Of a stretch of DNA of 64,000 nt, positions 22,440 to 33,511 are shown piece by piece; the stretch's first letter is position 1; each line of letters begins with the position of its first letter. Under the pieces are notes generated by a model. That model saw only the letters and a program-made list of their open reading frames with translations. It was not told where the DNA came from and did not search any database. This DNA is from Persicaria tinctoria. Its lineage: Eukaryota > Streptophyta > Magnoliopsida > Caryophyllales > Polygonaceae. The position numbers and the translations under genes were made by a program. The stretch spans positions 70,268,627-70,332,626 of the forward strand of contig JBANSL010000004.1 in assembly GCA_037127255.1 (NCBI GenBank), given 5' to 3'.

Positions 22440-23472
22440 TGATGCAGAAGCATTTTTATCTTTAGTTAGGATATTTATCTTTTAATTAGGATTATCTATT
22501 TTATAGGTTTTTTTAAGATAAATTAGAAATTTATCTATTTATTTCATATATTTTTATTGATAGAATTTTATTTTGCCTTAGGGCCCAAGTTGAGAACTAG
22601 GGTTTTCTTAGGAGTATTCCCTATATAAAATCGTTGTAGTCTTTATTTTCAATGAATCTGAATAATGAATTTTTAGAGAGAGTTTCTCTTTTATCCCCTT
22701 GGTGGATTCCAAGATCCCTCTCTGGTGGATTCCAAACCTATCCTGTAGGGTTTCGACGCTTGCGAACCCTTTATCCGTGAGAACCCGCGCTATCGTGTTT
22801 CTCGAAACTTCCGTCTGCATCAATTGGTATCAAAGCAGGATTCTCCTGTCTGTTTTCAACTAATTGGAGCACGATGGGAGATCAACATCTGGCCTGGGCG
22901 GATCTTCATCAAGAGTTGATCATGGATTGCCATGGTTTTCGAGGATCTGACAGATCAGTTGAAGATGGTGTTCAACATCAGCAACGGAGGCGACTTTGGC
23001 AATGGCAGCGTTGGCAGCCAAGAACATCCGATGGGATCCAACGTCTAGAAGATAACTCGGGGTCGAGTTATCTTCAGAGGTGGGGGAGACTGATGCAGGA
23101 TCATTTTTTATCTTTAGTTAGGATATTTATCTTTTAATTAGGATTATCTATTTTATAGGTTTTTAAGATAAATTAGGAATTTATCTATTTATTTCATATA
23201 TTTTTATTGATAGAATTTTATTTTGCCTTAGTGCTCAAGTTGAGAACTAGGGTTTTCTTAGGAGTATTCCCTATATAAACTCATTGTAGTCTTTATTTTC
23301 AATGAATCTGAATAATGAATTTTTAGAGAGAGTTTCTCTTTTATCCCCTTAGTGGATTCCAAAACCCCTTTCTGGTGGATTCCAGACCTATCCTGTAGGG
23401 TTTCGACGCTTGCGAACCCTTTATCCGTGAGAACCCGCGCTACCGTGTTTCTCGAAACTTCCGTCTGCGTCA
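22440..23472 (+). mobile_element. TRIM retrotransposon (two LTRs, 268-bp interior)
   Basis: LTRs at 22440-22822 (383 bp) and 23091-23472 (382 bp) are nearly identical; they start TGATGCAG and end CTGCATCA (CTGCGTCA in LTR 2). Directly after LTR 1 is a primer-binding site TGGTATCAAAGC (initiator methionine tRNA type, one mismatch). Before LTR 2 is a purine-rich tract GAGGTGGGGGAGA. The flanks are GTATT and GTATC, a 5-bp target duplication with one change. The interior has no protease or polymerase, so the element was mobilised in trans. Confidence 0.93.
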
Positions 23473-25156
23473 GTATCTATTGTCACGTGTTTTTTTGCAA
23501 AGATTCATTCCTTAGTTTGATAAGCTTGCTTGGCTTTCCATTTCACTCTTTGCTCTTGTGGATGCCTCTTGCTTTCTGGTATTTAATCCCATTTCGATTC
23601 GATTTCTTTTTGTTGTTTTTATTGCCTGATTTCATTAGCTGCAGGTTGTTTGCAAGAACTTTAGTTTTTCTGAAGAAGGGCATTTTTATCGGAATTTCAA
23701 ATTGAACTTTATACGATCAAGGAACTGTAATTCATGAGCTTAGCTTAATATATTTTGTACAAATTCAGTTTTATGAAACTAGGCAAATTCGAGCAAATGA
23801 AAATTTCTAAGAAGTCATATGTATGGGTTTCTATCACAATTTTTTCCAATGGGAGAAGAGTTGATGTAATGCAAGTTGGGTCAAGCACTAAGTTTACTTT
23901 AATTTTTGAGATCAAATTGAGTTTATTTATTGCCGACATATTGCTAATTTTTATGCGTTGAGGGGTGAAGACTAAATCGGCGACCTTAATATTATCATGT
24001 TTGCATTTGGCAAGGGTTTCTTGCTGAGTTAGAATTAGAAGGGGGGACTTTGCAAACACTGAAAATGATGGTGTTGAGGTATGATTCATGTTCCATCTTA
24101 CTTTCTTTTAGCTGTCCTTCAAACATGTAATGCAAATTTTTATTGTCGTTGGATCAAATTTCTTTTCTGATTGTTTTTCTACTGTTTTGAACCAATATGA
24201 ACTCCTAATGTGCTTATAACTTTTAAATTTGTTAAACTGTTTTGTTACTATTCGAATCCTACATGTGTTGATAACTTTCAGCTTTTAGTTGCTTTCTTAT
24301 TTTTCTACTATTTTGTTAAACTGTGAAATTTATTTATGGTTTGTTAATTGGACGATTTTAGTTAGACTGATTGCACTAATGATAAATAAAAGAGATTGAT
24401 ACTCGAGTAAAGGACATGAGAAACTATGAAATTTGTATGGGTTGATCTTTGATAAATGATATATTTAGTTTCCCTCTCGGCTGATATTTATCAAACTGCG
24501 AAAACTATGAACTAACGGGTAAATTGTGTCAAGAATCATTTTATCTATTTTTCCTTAAACTTCTAGCATATTAGCTCAATTGGTAGAGCACTGTGCTAAA
24601 GCGCACAAAGATGTGAGTTCGAATCCTACATGGGCTTACATCAAATAATGTAAAATAGTAAATTGAAATTCATAAGTCAGTGGATAAGTAAAATACAACA
24701 GTAAGGCCAAAATCAAATTTAGTAGATAACTTGCTAATCCAAAAGATGTGGCTTTAGACAATCAACTTTAATTGAATTCATCAATTTATAGAATCAGTTG
24801 CAATTGAATTCACCCATTCACAAAATCAGATGTAGTTGAATTCACAAAATCACCAGGTCGCCATATCAGCAACTCGCAAAATCACAAAGTTGTAGCAGTA
24901 GCATAATAAAGTACCAAAAAATACAGCATCAACTAGCAAGAGTCTTCAAGACCAACATCTCACCCCTTGAACTCTCATGTGTCCTTACTTTGAATGAGTT
25001 TAGAATAAGCATATATGTCATTACACTAGAATCAACAAGAGATGGTTTCGTTTGCTCGTCTGCTAGTTGAGATAAACGTTGTTCAGGCGAGGAGAAAATT
25101 TGTGATGCTAAAAAATGAAAAGGGAGTGGAATGCAAATTAAAAGTCAATTTCGAAT
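23473..25156. other. Unassigned AT-rich DNA
   Basis: No gene recognised apart from the tRNA-like sequence at 24565-24636. The short ORFs here have no visible domain. Confidence 0.4.
24565..24636 (+). other. tRNA-like sequence 2
   Basis: 72 nt: AGCATAT...ATGGGCT ends (mostly pairing), A-box TTAGCTCAATTGGTAGAGC, B-box AGTTCGAATCC. The anticodon stem is irregular and the T stem imperfect, so a tRNA pseudogene or SINE head fits better than a functional tRNA. Confidence 0.6.
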
Positions 25157-25941
25157 GACTTCCGTGGTGTTGTGATAGTTGCAATTGTTTTGGCCATATT
25201 GCTAGTTCGTGCCCAAGTCCTACCAAGGTGAATGGTGGGGCTGATGAGAGGGGTTCTGTTAGTAAAGAGGTTGAGGGTGGCAAAGACAGTTGCGGGGGAG
25301 GTGTTGATGCTGTGGTAGAAGGCTTGGGTAACGAGGGTGCTACAGCTGTGGCGTCGGCTGTGAGTCCGAGCATGACCTGTGCTCGTTGTGGTTCCCATCC
25401 AAGTGTTGTTGTTGCTGCTTCCTCGTCTGGCACCCAACTGGTGGTAGAGGACAGTCCCTTGGGAAGTGATCAGGGGGAAGCTCCAACTGGGAGTATAATA
25501 CCTTTGGATGACTCCAAGTCCACGACGGGGGCTCAAACTGCTGCAGCGAGCCCTATTCTGGATGCCGGTGGTGCTTCAAATCGAGACAAATCCCTTGCCT
25601 ATGCCCGGATGGTGGCATCGTCTTGGGCTGCGGAGGCGGGGATCTATGCAAATATGGATGGCGAATTAGAGATCAACGAGTGCAAGACCCCGGATGGCCT
25701 TATGAGATGGAAACTCATGAGTGGGGTTAAGAAGGGTGTGTATAGGTTAAGAGGCACTAGATCACGCATCACGGGTGATCACATGGTGTCTTTAACGATG
25801 GACGACCTCTTCAACGTTATGTCGGGGATTAAGGACCCCCAAAATGGGGGTGGGGATGGGGACGCTGCATACTTCAATGCGGAGTCCGACATAGAAGAAT
25901 GCGGGGACTCTTCCTCGGATGAAGACTATCTTCCGAGTTGA
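25157..25941 (+). pseudogene. Fragment of a non-LTR ORF1/gag-like protein with CCHC knuckle
   Basis: A continuous frame starts after a stop near 25154 and ends with TGA at 25939-25941. Near its start is a zinc knuckle CDSCNCFGHIASSC (C-X2-C-X4-H-X4-C), the nucleic-acid-binding motif of plant LINE ORF1 and retroelement gag proteins. The following ~100 residues are Gly/Ser/Ala/Val-rich and of low complexity, as is usual after the knuckle in LINE ORF1. The C-terminal ~100 residues (MRWKLMSGVKKGVYRLRG..., then an acidic Ser-rich tail ending DEDYLPS) are not recognised. The RNA-binding domain expected upstream is absent and no ORF2 follows, so this is a fragment. It could instead be a small expressed gene derived from such an element. 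Confidence 0.5.
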
Positions 25942-27179
25942 TTGTGTCGTGTTACCGTTGGTGGTGAGGAGGACTGTTGCTGTCCGGCGTGTACTTTTCT
26001 GGAGATCTCATGCTCTCCTGAAGCGCTGGAGGTAGTGTGTTACTGCAAGGAATTGCCTTTGCTTTCTGTCATACTTGCGAGCTGACTTGAATCTGGATCC
26101 CATTTTGTTTTTGCTGGGCCGGGTATTTAGGAAATATGGATGTAGATACTTTTGGTGGGCTGGGTTATAATATTCTTGGTTGGGCCGGGTATATTGGAGA
26201 TGAACATGTCCTCTTTTGAGACTTGTGGGACATGAACTTTATATGTTTGGTCGATTGTTTCTATCCAGACCGCGTGGGGGCCCTTTTTGGACTCTTACTC
26301 ATATTTTATAAGCATATAATATGTATTTGTTATATGGTTATAAAATATGTCGTTACTTGTTCCTTATGGGTCCCTTTATGCCGTTTTGGGTAGAATGATG
26401 GGGGAGAATTAGGAGTAGAGATCTTTGTGGTATGATGTATATTTTTTAAGGTGACCCTTGGTTTGGTCCCCTCTCTTTTGTTTCCTTGGTTTTACACCAC
26501 ATCTATATATTTACCTGTTCAGAACAAGAGATTAATATAAGAAATACATTTAAAATTGAAAACCATATAATAATAGAAAGATTATAAAACTTCAATACAT
26601 GTGGATGTGGCAACAAAGGAAGCAAGGCCAGCAGTTGAGAGGGGGTATTCAAATTGTCAACAAGGGAAGCAAAATGGAATTGAACTTGCTCTGGAGTAGA
26701 AGTATCTAGCTAAGATGAAATACACTTTACAAAAAACTAATTAAATTATTTCACATTCTACAATATATATAGGTAATGGATTTTCTTAGCACCGCAAAAA
26801 AATATGGAGTTTAAAATTTACCTGTACCAAATTTGTAGGGTGACCATGCATGGTGTCTTGCTTAGTATGATAATCCATAGAACTTTGTCCATCATCAAGA
26901 GGCAATGGTTTCTTTTTCCCTCTTTGATATGTTCTCTTCTTTTCAACAGAACAGAGCCTATGATCCTTTTACTTGACCGATCGATTTCCAGGTTTTGGCT
27001 TCAACTTTACTCCCTTCACTTGGTGCATCATATCATTATGAGTAGGATCACTTTCTACCGGCTGATCAACACTCCCAGAGAGGGACTGAGAAACCTTTTC
27101 TGCTAATTTCAAATCAGCTTTGTTGGACAAAAATACGCGATATAATTGAACAACACATTTTATTTAGTTTTTAATATTT
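25942..27179. other. Unassigned DNA
   Basis: No gene recognised. The sequence immediately after the gag-like fragment (to about 26500) may be its 3' flank; GGGCCGGGTAT repeats twice near 26114-26190. Confidence 0.35.
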
Positions 27180-27199
27180 GAGTTCGACCCCTTTTGGTT

Positions 27200-27960
27200 A
27201 TCCTCTTGATTCGAAGTCGTATCGATACCAAGATTTGAGTGGTTTTAGTGATTTGGGCTGCACCCGAATTTTAACGGGTTGCCTACGTATCTCTTGGAAG
27301 AGAATCAAGCCTCACGTAGTTCAGAATGTTTGGGTTTTGTGTGTTTTATCACCTTCAAGGTTTTCATGCATCATTGGATCGTATTAGGACCCACCTTCTC
27401 GGAAGGGTAGCCCTAACATAAATCACACTATCATATGCATGAGATTTTCTCGTGTATCACCCGAATAAATTGAGCACACCTTCTCGGAAGGGTTTCCAAC
27501 TCAACGGCTATCATTTACACTGAAAATCATGTATATTTAATTTAGATTTAATTTTAACCCCATTTTCATTTTGAAAGTGAATTTTGAGGTTAGCGACTGT
27601 ACCCGACATATTTTGATATTTAATATCGGGTTACCTACGTAGCCGTTTTGCTGGCGTCAAGTCTTTACGTAGTTCTATCTAAATGAACAACTTGGTTTTT
27701 TTTGGATTGACGATTGTACTCGACGAGCATAAGCTTTATGTCGAGCTACCTACGTACCCGTTTGAACGGGATCAAATCATCCGTAGTTCTTTTAGAAACC
27801 AAGTTTGATTTGGTTTTAAAAGTTTGATCGTTTGAGGACCGTGATTGAACTCGACGAGCTCGTAGCTTTATGTCAAGCTTCCTACATACCCGTTTGAACG
27901 GAATCAAATCTTATGTAGTTCTTTTAACGAACCGAGTTTATATTTGGTGAAACTCGATTT
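27200..27960 (+). repeat. Iterated CTACGTA...ACGTAGTTC units
   Basis: Four diverged units near 27275-27330, 27625-27685, 27730-27800 and 27850-27930 share CTACGTA-CCCGTTTGAACGGGATCAA-...-CGTAGTTCT (variants), each preceded by a GACTGTACTCGACGAGC-like segment. Each unit can fold because CTACG pairs with CGTAG and CCGTTTGAACGG is self-complementary. The identity of the parent element is unknown; an LTR or untranslated region of a Gypsy-type element is one possibility. Confidence 0.7.
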
Positions 27961-30276
27961 GAGATTTTGACTCCGTTTTTATTGAAGTCGATTTGAAATT
28001 GACCCACTAAAATTAATTGGCAAAGAATATTTGACGAGTTTAATTTTATGTTTTGATAAAACTCGAATTCTTGATTTGCGCCAATTATAATTCATATATA
28101 TTTGTGGGTTGGTTTTGCTATTTAAACAAAACTTACCTCAAACTTCAAATGTGAATTGTCATTCACAATTTCACAAGTACGACACCTCTCTCTGTTTTTT
28201 TTTCTTTTTAAACCCCAAAATCAATCCAGCCCATTTTCAAGATTTGATAAATAAGCCCAATTGATAAAAAAAAAACAACAACACAACGTTTGCCCCTCTT
28301 TAGATGCTACGTTTTTTTTTAGTTTTTGCAAGCTACTCTTCTCTCTCTCCTAGCGGCAGAAGAACGTCACTGCCCTTCGATAGTGTCCTCCCGGAGCAAT
28401 TGAAACGGAGAGGGGCGGAGCAAGGGCCGAGCGAGAGCGGGGCCAGTCAAGATGGGGCGAAGGTGAAGCAAGCCGGTGGAATATTCCGAAAGGGGACCTT
28501 CAAAGGGGAGAGATTCGACTCCATATTCTGCCGATTGAAGATGGCGGGGGCTCCGACCAAGAGGAGAGGAGCAGGTTTGTTTCTTCTTTTCCCTTTAATT
28601 TGTCCTCAATTTGATCTGATTTGGATGATTTGGGTTTTCAAGAACAAAATTAGGGCTGATTTTGGTCACTCATAATTTGGGGATTTTTTGTTTGGAGGGT
28701 TTTGAATTTAGGGCAGCCACAATTCCGGGCTCAGAACGTCTAAACCAGCCACCGGTCGTCCGAACTTGAGCCTCTGGGAGGAGGAGCAGTGCAACAAAGA
28801 CACGCCTGAGCTCTCGGGTGCAACCTTGCGGAGTCGGAGGTGACCACCGGCTTAGGTATGTCGGTTAAATTTTTCTTTATCCTCCTGATTTGGAATCTCA
28901 GTCATAGACTGAGTGGGATTTGAGTATACAAATTTTGGGAGTCATCAGCTTGCATTTTTGTAGCTTCTGACATTTTTTTGTTACCCAATTTGTGCCTTGA
29001 TTTTTGTTCGACTCAGGTTGATTTAGTTCGAACATGTTAATCAGCTAACTTGAATTCCAGTCTCCGAATTTGTTTAATGGGTAACTGATCATGGCTCCCC
29101 ATTGTATTTCAATTTTGTTGACTGGCTGAATTTGTAGCACTTAGGATCCTTGTGCTAGTTGCAATTTGGTAGCAACTAGGGATTGATGCCTCAAATTAGT
29201 TTTAGACTTTAGTCTCTGGGGTCTTCTGTAATAATTTTTATCTGCCTTGATTTGAGAAGCACCCTCACCAGTCACCACTGAGTCTCATGAATTTGTTGAT
29301 TGAGTCTCCAAATATTTGGGCAGCACTTCACCCCAATATTCATTTTACTTTTTTTTTGTTATGGAATTCGGCAATTCGTTTGCTTGTGAATTCCGGACAA
29401 AATTCGGCAGCCTTTCGGCGCTATGAATCGATCCACGCCGGGATCGGGGTAGCGACGAGAGACTAAACTCTCGAGCCGCTAGTGCCTAGGATCGAAGGTC
29501 GCGACGAGAGACTAAACTCTCAAGCCGTTAGGATCCATTTTGCATCAAGTTTTATTTTATTTTTTGTACCTGCAAACAAACAAGAAAGTAAGAAATAGAG
29601 TTCTACCCTCTGTTGAGTTCTGGAGGATTTAAACACTTCTTTTCTTCCTCAATTTGGCTTGCTGCAGTGTGTGTTTCTCTCTCTCTCCCTCTCTCTCTAA
29701 GTGCCTCTCTCTCTCTGTGTGTGTTTTGGTGGCTGCGGGTATGGGAGGCCAGCAGAGGAGGAATCAAGAGGAAGAAGAAAGCCAGCCGAGGGGCCAGAGT
29801 TTGAAGGGAGAAAGCTCTCTGTTTTTTTGTTTTGCACACAGTTGCCAGCCTCACATGAGCAGGGAAAAACCGATTGGCAGTTCTCACCTTTCATATTTAT
29901 AGTCAGATGAACAGCAGTTACTTTTAATTTGTAAATAAACTGTCCACTAAACAAAATTTATTTATTTGATTTATTTCCTCAGAACGTGGGGAAATTTAAG
30001 GTGGCAAGGAGTGTAACTGCAGGTTGGCACAGTTAATATGGAAAGTGAAGCACCCATTTAAAACAAATAATAATAAAATGGGTCATGCCCATTGCCCACA
30101 CTATTCTGGGATCCAAATGATCTTTTCACCGATGGCCCAATTTCTTGTTTTTCACAGCCTTTTTATTTTGGACATTAATTTCATGAATTAACTATATCCT
30201 TAACTTAATTAATTCAATGAAATTTTATACATGATCATTAATTTTTCTTTAACAAAATATCATGAAAATTTACCCA
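27961..30276. other. Unassigned DNA, possible relic of a retroelement
   Basis: An open frame at 28304-28675 and purine-rich sequence at about 28395-28470 have no recognisable domain. 29450-29535 contains two copies of GCGACGAGAGACTAAACTCTC (each with a GAGAG/CTCTC hairpin). A CT microsatellite lies at 29677-29722. No complete gene is supported. Confidence 0.35.
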
Positions 30277-32195
30277 TCAACAAGCTTCTATTAGCAAATT
30301 TGTTAGGCCCTCTTTCACAATGGCATAAACATCTTCAAACTCTGCTGCTTTTGTGGCCAGCCGAATAGATAAACGACACAAGTTTCTGTAAAGCCTTCCC
30401 ATAATCACTTTAGGATCTTCGGTTGAACTCTCTCCATTAACTCTACTACTTCGTTTCTTGGCATCTTTAGTCCATCTCTTCAAAATGTACTTTTCATACA
30501 CTTTTTCAATTCCTTTGACGGAGAACATCTTCAATATATTACTGCATAATATTCCACCAAACTCAAATTTTCTACAACTGCAGAAGACTTCTTCATGTGT
30601 TGGATCATAAGACACAACAGGCTTGTAGTGCTTCTTATGGGGTGTGACAAAATATTTCACAAATCCGTCTACCTCACCACAAAGTTCAATGTGGCAGTCA
30701 TAAGATTTACACAATTCTGCCTTAAACAATTTCAAGACTTTTGGTGTATTCACATTAACAACATGCTTTAAAATTTCAACTGGGAAAGACACTACCTCCT
30801 TAATTTGGCTAGCCTTGAAATCTGCAACCATTTCATCATATCGACGATTATACAGTAATCGTTGAAAGTTCTCAAAAAATCTCCTCATATCATGCTTATA
30901 ACTTACATAGCTTTGGATGAGCTTGTTCATGCTCTCACTCTGTTGGGTAGTGATCATGTCTGCGAAAAAGTATATCTCTCATAGACTAGTGCCCATTTTT
31001 CTTTGATGCTAAACATCCTTTTTAGCCAAGCATTGTTCTGCAAGTCATACTTACGAAGCATCTCACTCCAAGCATTCAAAAAACCTTCTTCATGATCATG
31101 ATCATAAACACAAGAACTAAAATCTTCTGCAAACTCTTTAAAGATATTAAACACTTGACTCGATCAAATGAATGGCTGCATTTTGAAATATACGCCATAA
31201 GAAAAGTCGATGGTAGCTCTATGGTCATTGAGAAGCAAGTGCACTTGACATTGCAGCATCTTGATTAGTAAGGATTGTGTTCGGCAATCCCCTCCCCCCC
31301 ATAGCCCTCTTAAATGTGTCAAACAACCATATAAATGAACAAGTTGTTTCATCGTATAATAATGCGCAGCCAAAAATAACACTTTGCTTGCGATGATTCA
31401 CACTAACAAACAGGGCGGCCATCCTTATGCTTTCGATATGTAGTATCAAAGTAAACTACATCACCAAAATCATCATAATCAACCATATATCATTTTTGCA
31501 TCATCCTAAAATACATTAGTAATCAAATCATCTTCATCCACTCGAATAGCATAAAAGAAGCTAGGATCATCTATTTGCATCATTTGTAAGTACTCTAAAA
31601 CACCACTTGTATCTCATGATTGCATATGCAAAGCGCGCTTAGTTCGCAAGTAATTCTTGTAATCCACAAGGGCAAATCCAAGCTTTTCGCGACCTCTAGC
31701 TTGGTTAGCCATGAACTCAAATGCATTTTTTGGAGCAATCCCCGAAACTTCAAATGCTTGAGAAAATCGATATTTTTCGATGTGATCTGAATAAATGAGC
31801 TTTACTTGGACTTTCCATGTTGTGATTATGCTCCGCAATGAACTTGACGACAATATATCTATCAGTTTTACGACAACAAATTTTTAGCATAACCAAGCGT
31901 CCACATCTTGTCTTCGGTCGATGTGATTTATAGAAAGCATATCGCTTATCTGAACCACGTTTGCCTTCACACGAACACACAAAAATCCCGTCATTCACCT
32001 TCCCTTTGTAGCTATGTGACTTTCTTTTCCGAACAGAAAAACCAAACTCAAAAGCATAAGTGTTGTAAAATTCATAGGCTGCTTCTTCTCTTTGAAACTC
32101 CATTCCGACCCTTGGCACCAATGCTTTAGATATCTTAGTATCCATCTCATCCTTGCTCTTTTCATCAATGGTAAGCTCATCATCTTGCTCAAATT
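30277..32195 (-). pseudogene. FAR1/FRS-like (FAR-RED IMPAIRED RESPONSE family) pseudogene
   Basis: FRS proteins are plant transcription factors domesticated from MULE transposases. Reading from 32195 down: an acidic start (EFEQDDELTIDEKSKDEMD), a FAR1 DNA-binding domain (EEAAYEFYNTYAFEFGFSVR ... CGRLVMLKI ... AEHNHNM) to about 31850, a transposase-like core (VNHRKQSVIFGCALLYDET, LTNQDAAMSSAL) around 31225-31400, a conserved stretch with EKWALVYERYTFSQT, then STTQQSESMN-like sequence and a SWIM zinc finger near 30530-30590. Several frameshifts and stops split it (for example near 31840, 31600-31450, 31160 and 30955). In the SWIM motif the expected zinc-binding His of ILCSH is Asn (ILCSN, codon 30538-30540). 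The 5' end is cut at 32195 by a hAT MITE. Only the last ~225 codons form a long intact frame. Confidence 0.85.
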
Positions 32196-32775
32196 CAGTG
32201 TTCTAAAAATCGCACCTAGGCACCGCTTGGACGCTAGGCGGGAGGGCACCTAGGAATTTTTAAGCCTAGACCGCCTTCTAGGCGGAAATCTGCCCATGCA
32301 CCGCTTAGTCCCATCTAGGCGCCGCCTAGAGTTCTCCTAGGCCTGCCTAATCCCGTCTAGACGCCGCCTAGGTCCGCCTAGCCCAATGATTATTCAATTT
32401 TAGCTTTTAGACATGTGATTAGTCAACTAAGGGTTTTTTTTATCATCCAAGTCGGGATGTATTTGCCATTGAGTCGAACCTATTGTTTTAGATTTTAGGA
32501 GGTTTAGAGTCACTAGTCGGATGCATACTTTTTACGCTTATTTACTTTAGTGTTAGTTAAGCACCGCAAATTTGGGTTTATAAGTGATATTATGAATTAT
32601 TATTACATTATATGAGTTACTGACATGTGGTATGCGTTAAAATATAAGGAAATAATCAAGTTTTTTTTAAGTCCGCCTAGGCACACGCCTCGCCACCGCT
32701 AGGCACCCGCCTCGCTGCCTAGGCGCTAGGCGGCCACCCACCGCCTAGTGGCCGCCTAGCGCCTTTTAGAACAAT
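32196..32775. mobile_element. hAT-type MITE, CAGTGTTCTAAAA family, copy 2
   Basis: The left end CAGTGTTCTAAAA (32196) and body match the copy at 20843-21411 closely, including the CCTAGGCG-rich flanks. The right end reads TTTTAGAACAATCC instead of TTTTAGAACATTG, and no 8-bp duplication of CTCAAATT is found, so the right border is altered or deleted. It inserted into the coding start of the FRS-like gene. Confidence 0.85.
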
Positions 32776-33511
32776 CCAATCGACGTTGGGATTGTGTTTT
32801 TTGGCTAGCGGCATATAATCCATCCATAACCTTGAAATTTATATATGTTACAAAAAATAATCGATTACTCCTACTAATGAATTGTATAAAGAATTATTTC
32901 AATGATTTTATTCATAGAGACAATATTCCCCGATTAGTAATTGTCCTATACGGCTAGTTTTGTTTCCGAGACAAGCCGTATTAGATTTTGTTCTAGTCGT
33001 AGCAGGTTAGTTTTATAAGTAGATAATTCTCACAGAGACAAGCCTTTAGTAGCACAATTACTAATAGAGATTTGATTTAAACATAGACAATATTCAAAAG
33101 AGTCTTAAATCATCCATAAAAAACATATTTTTACCGAATCTAAGTTTTCAATGTTGATTGTCGACTATTGTTGGAAATCACCGTTGTCCATGGTTGCATT
33201 TAATGTGGGTTGAAAGTTCAAAATTTTTAATGGACATGGAGGTTTGGGGAGATTGGAAATGGAACCAGAAGGGTTGAAGACTTGAGCGTGAAAGTGGGCG
33301 GGAAGTTGCAATGGGTTAATACCCTGTAAAAATATGCCCCCCTTGATTTACTGTAAAAATAAAATGAAGAATAAAAAGGAGATGACAGGTGAACCAATAG
33401 GGAAGAAGAGAGAGTGTGGAGATAGTAAATCCGGACCAGTGGATCCCGACCGTGCATAGCAAGTCAGATCATTTGAAGTGGCGAAAAATCCAGCACACTA
33501 AGGAGCCCAAG
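32776..33511. other. Unassigned DNA
   Basis: AT-rich; no gene recognised. It may contain the original upstream region of the FRS-like gene beyond the MITE. Confidence 0.35.

Noticed and set aside
24565..24636. Functional tRNA gene
   Set aside because: Anticodon and T stems pair poorly and two relatives in the window are equally irregular; called tRNA-like only.
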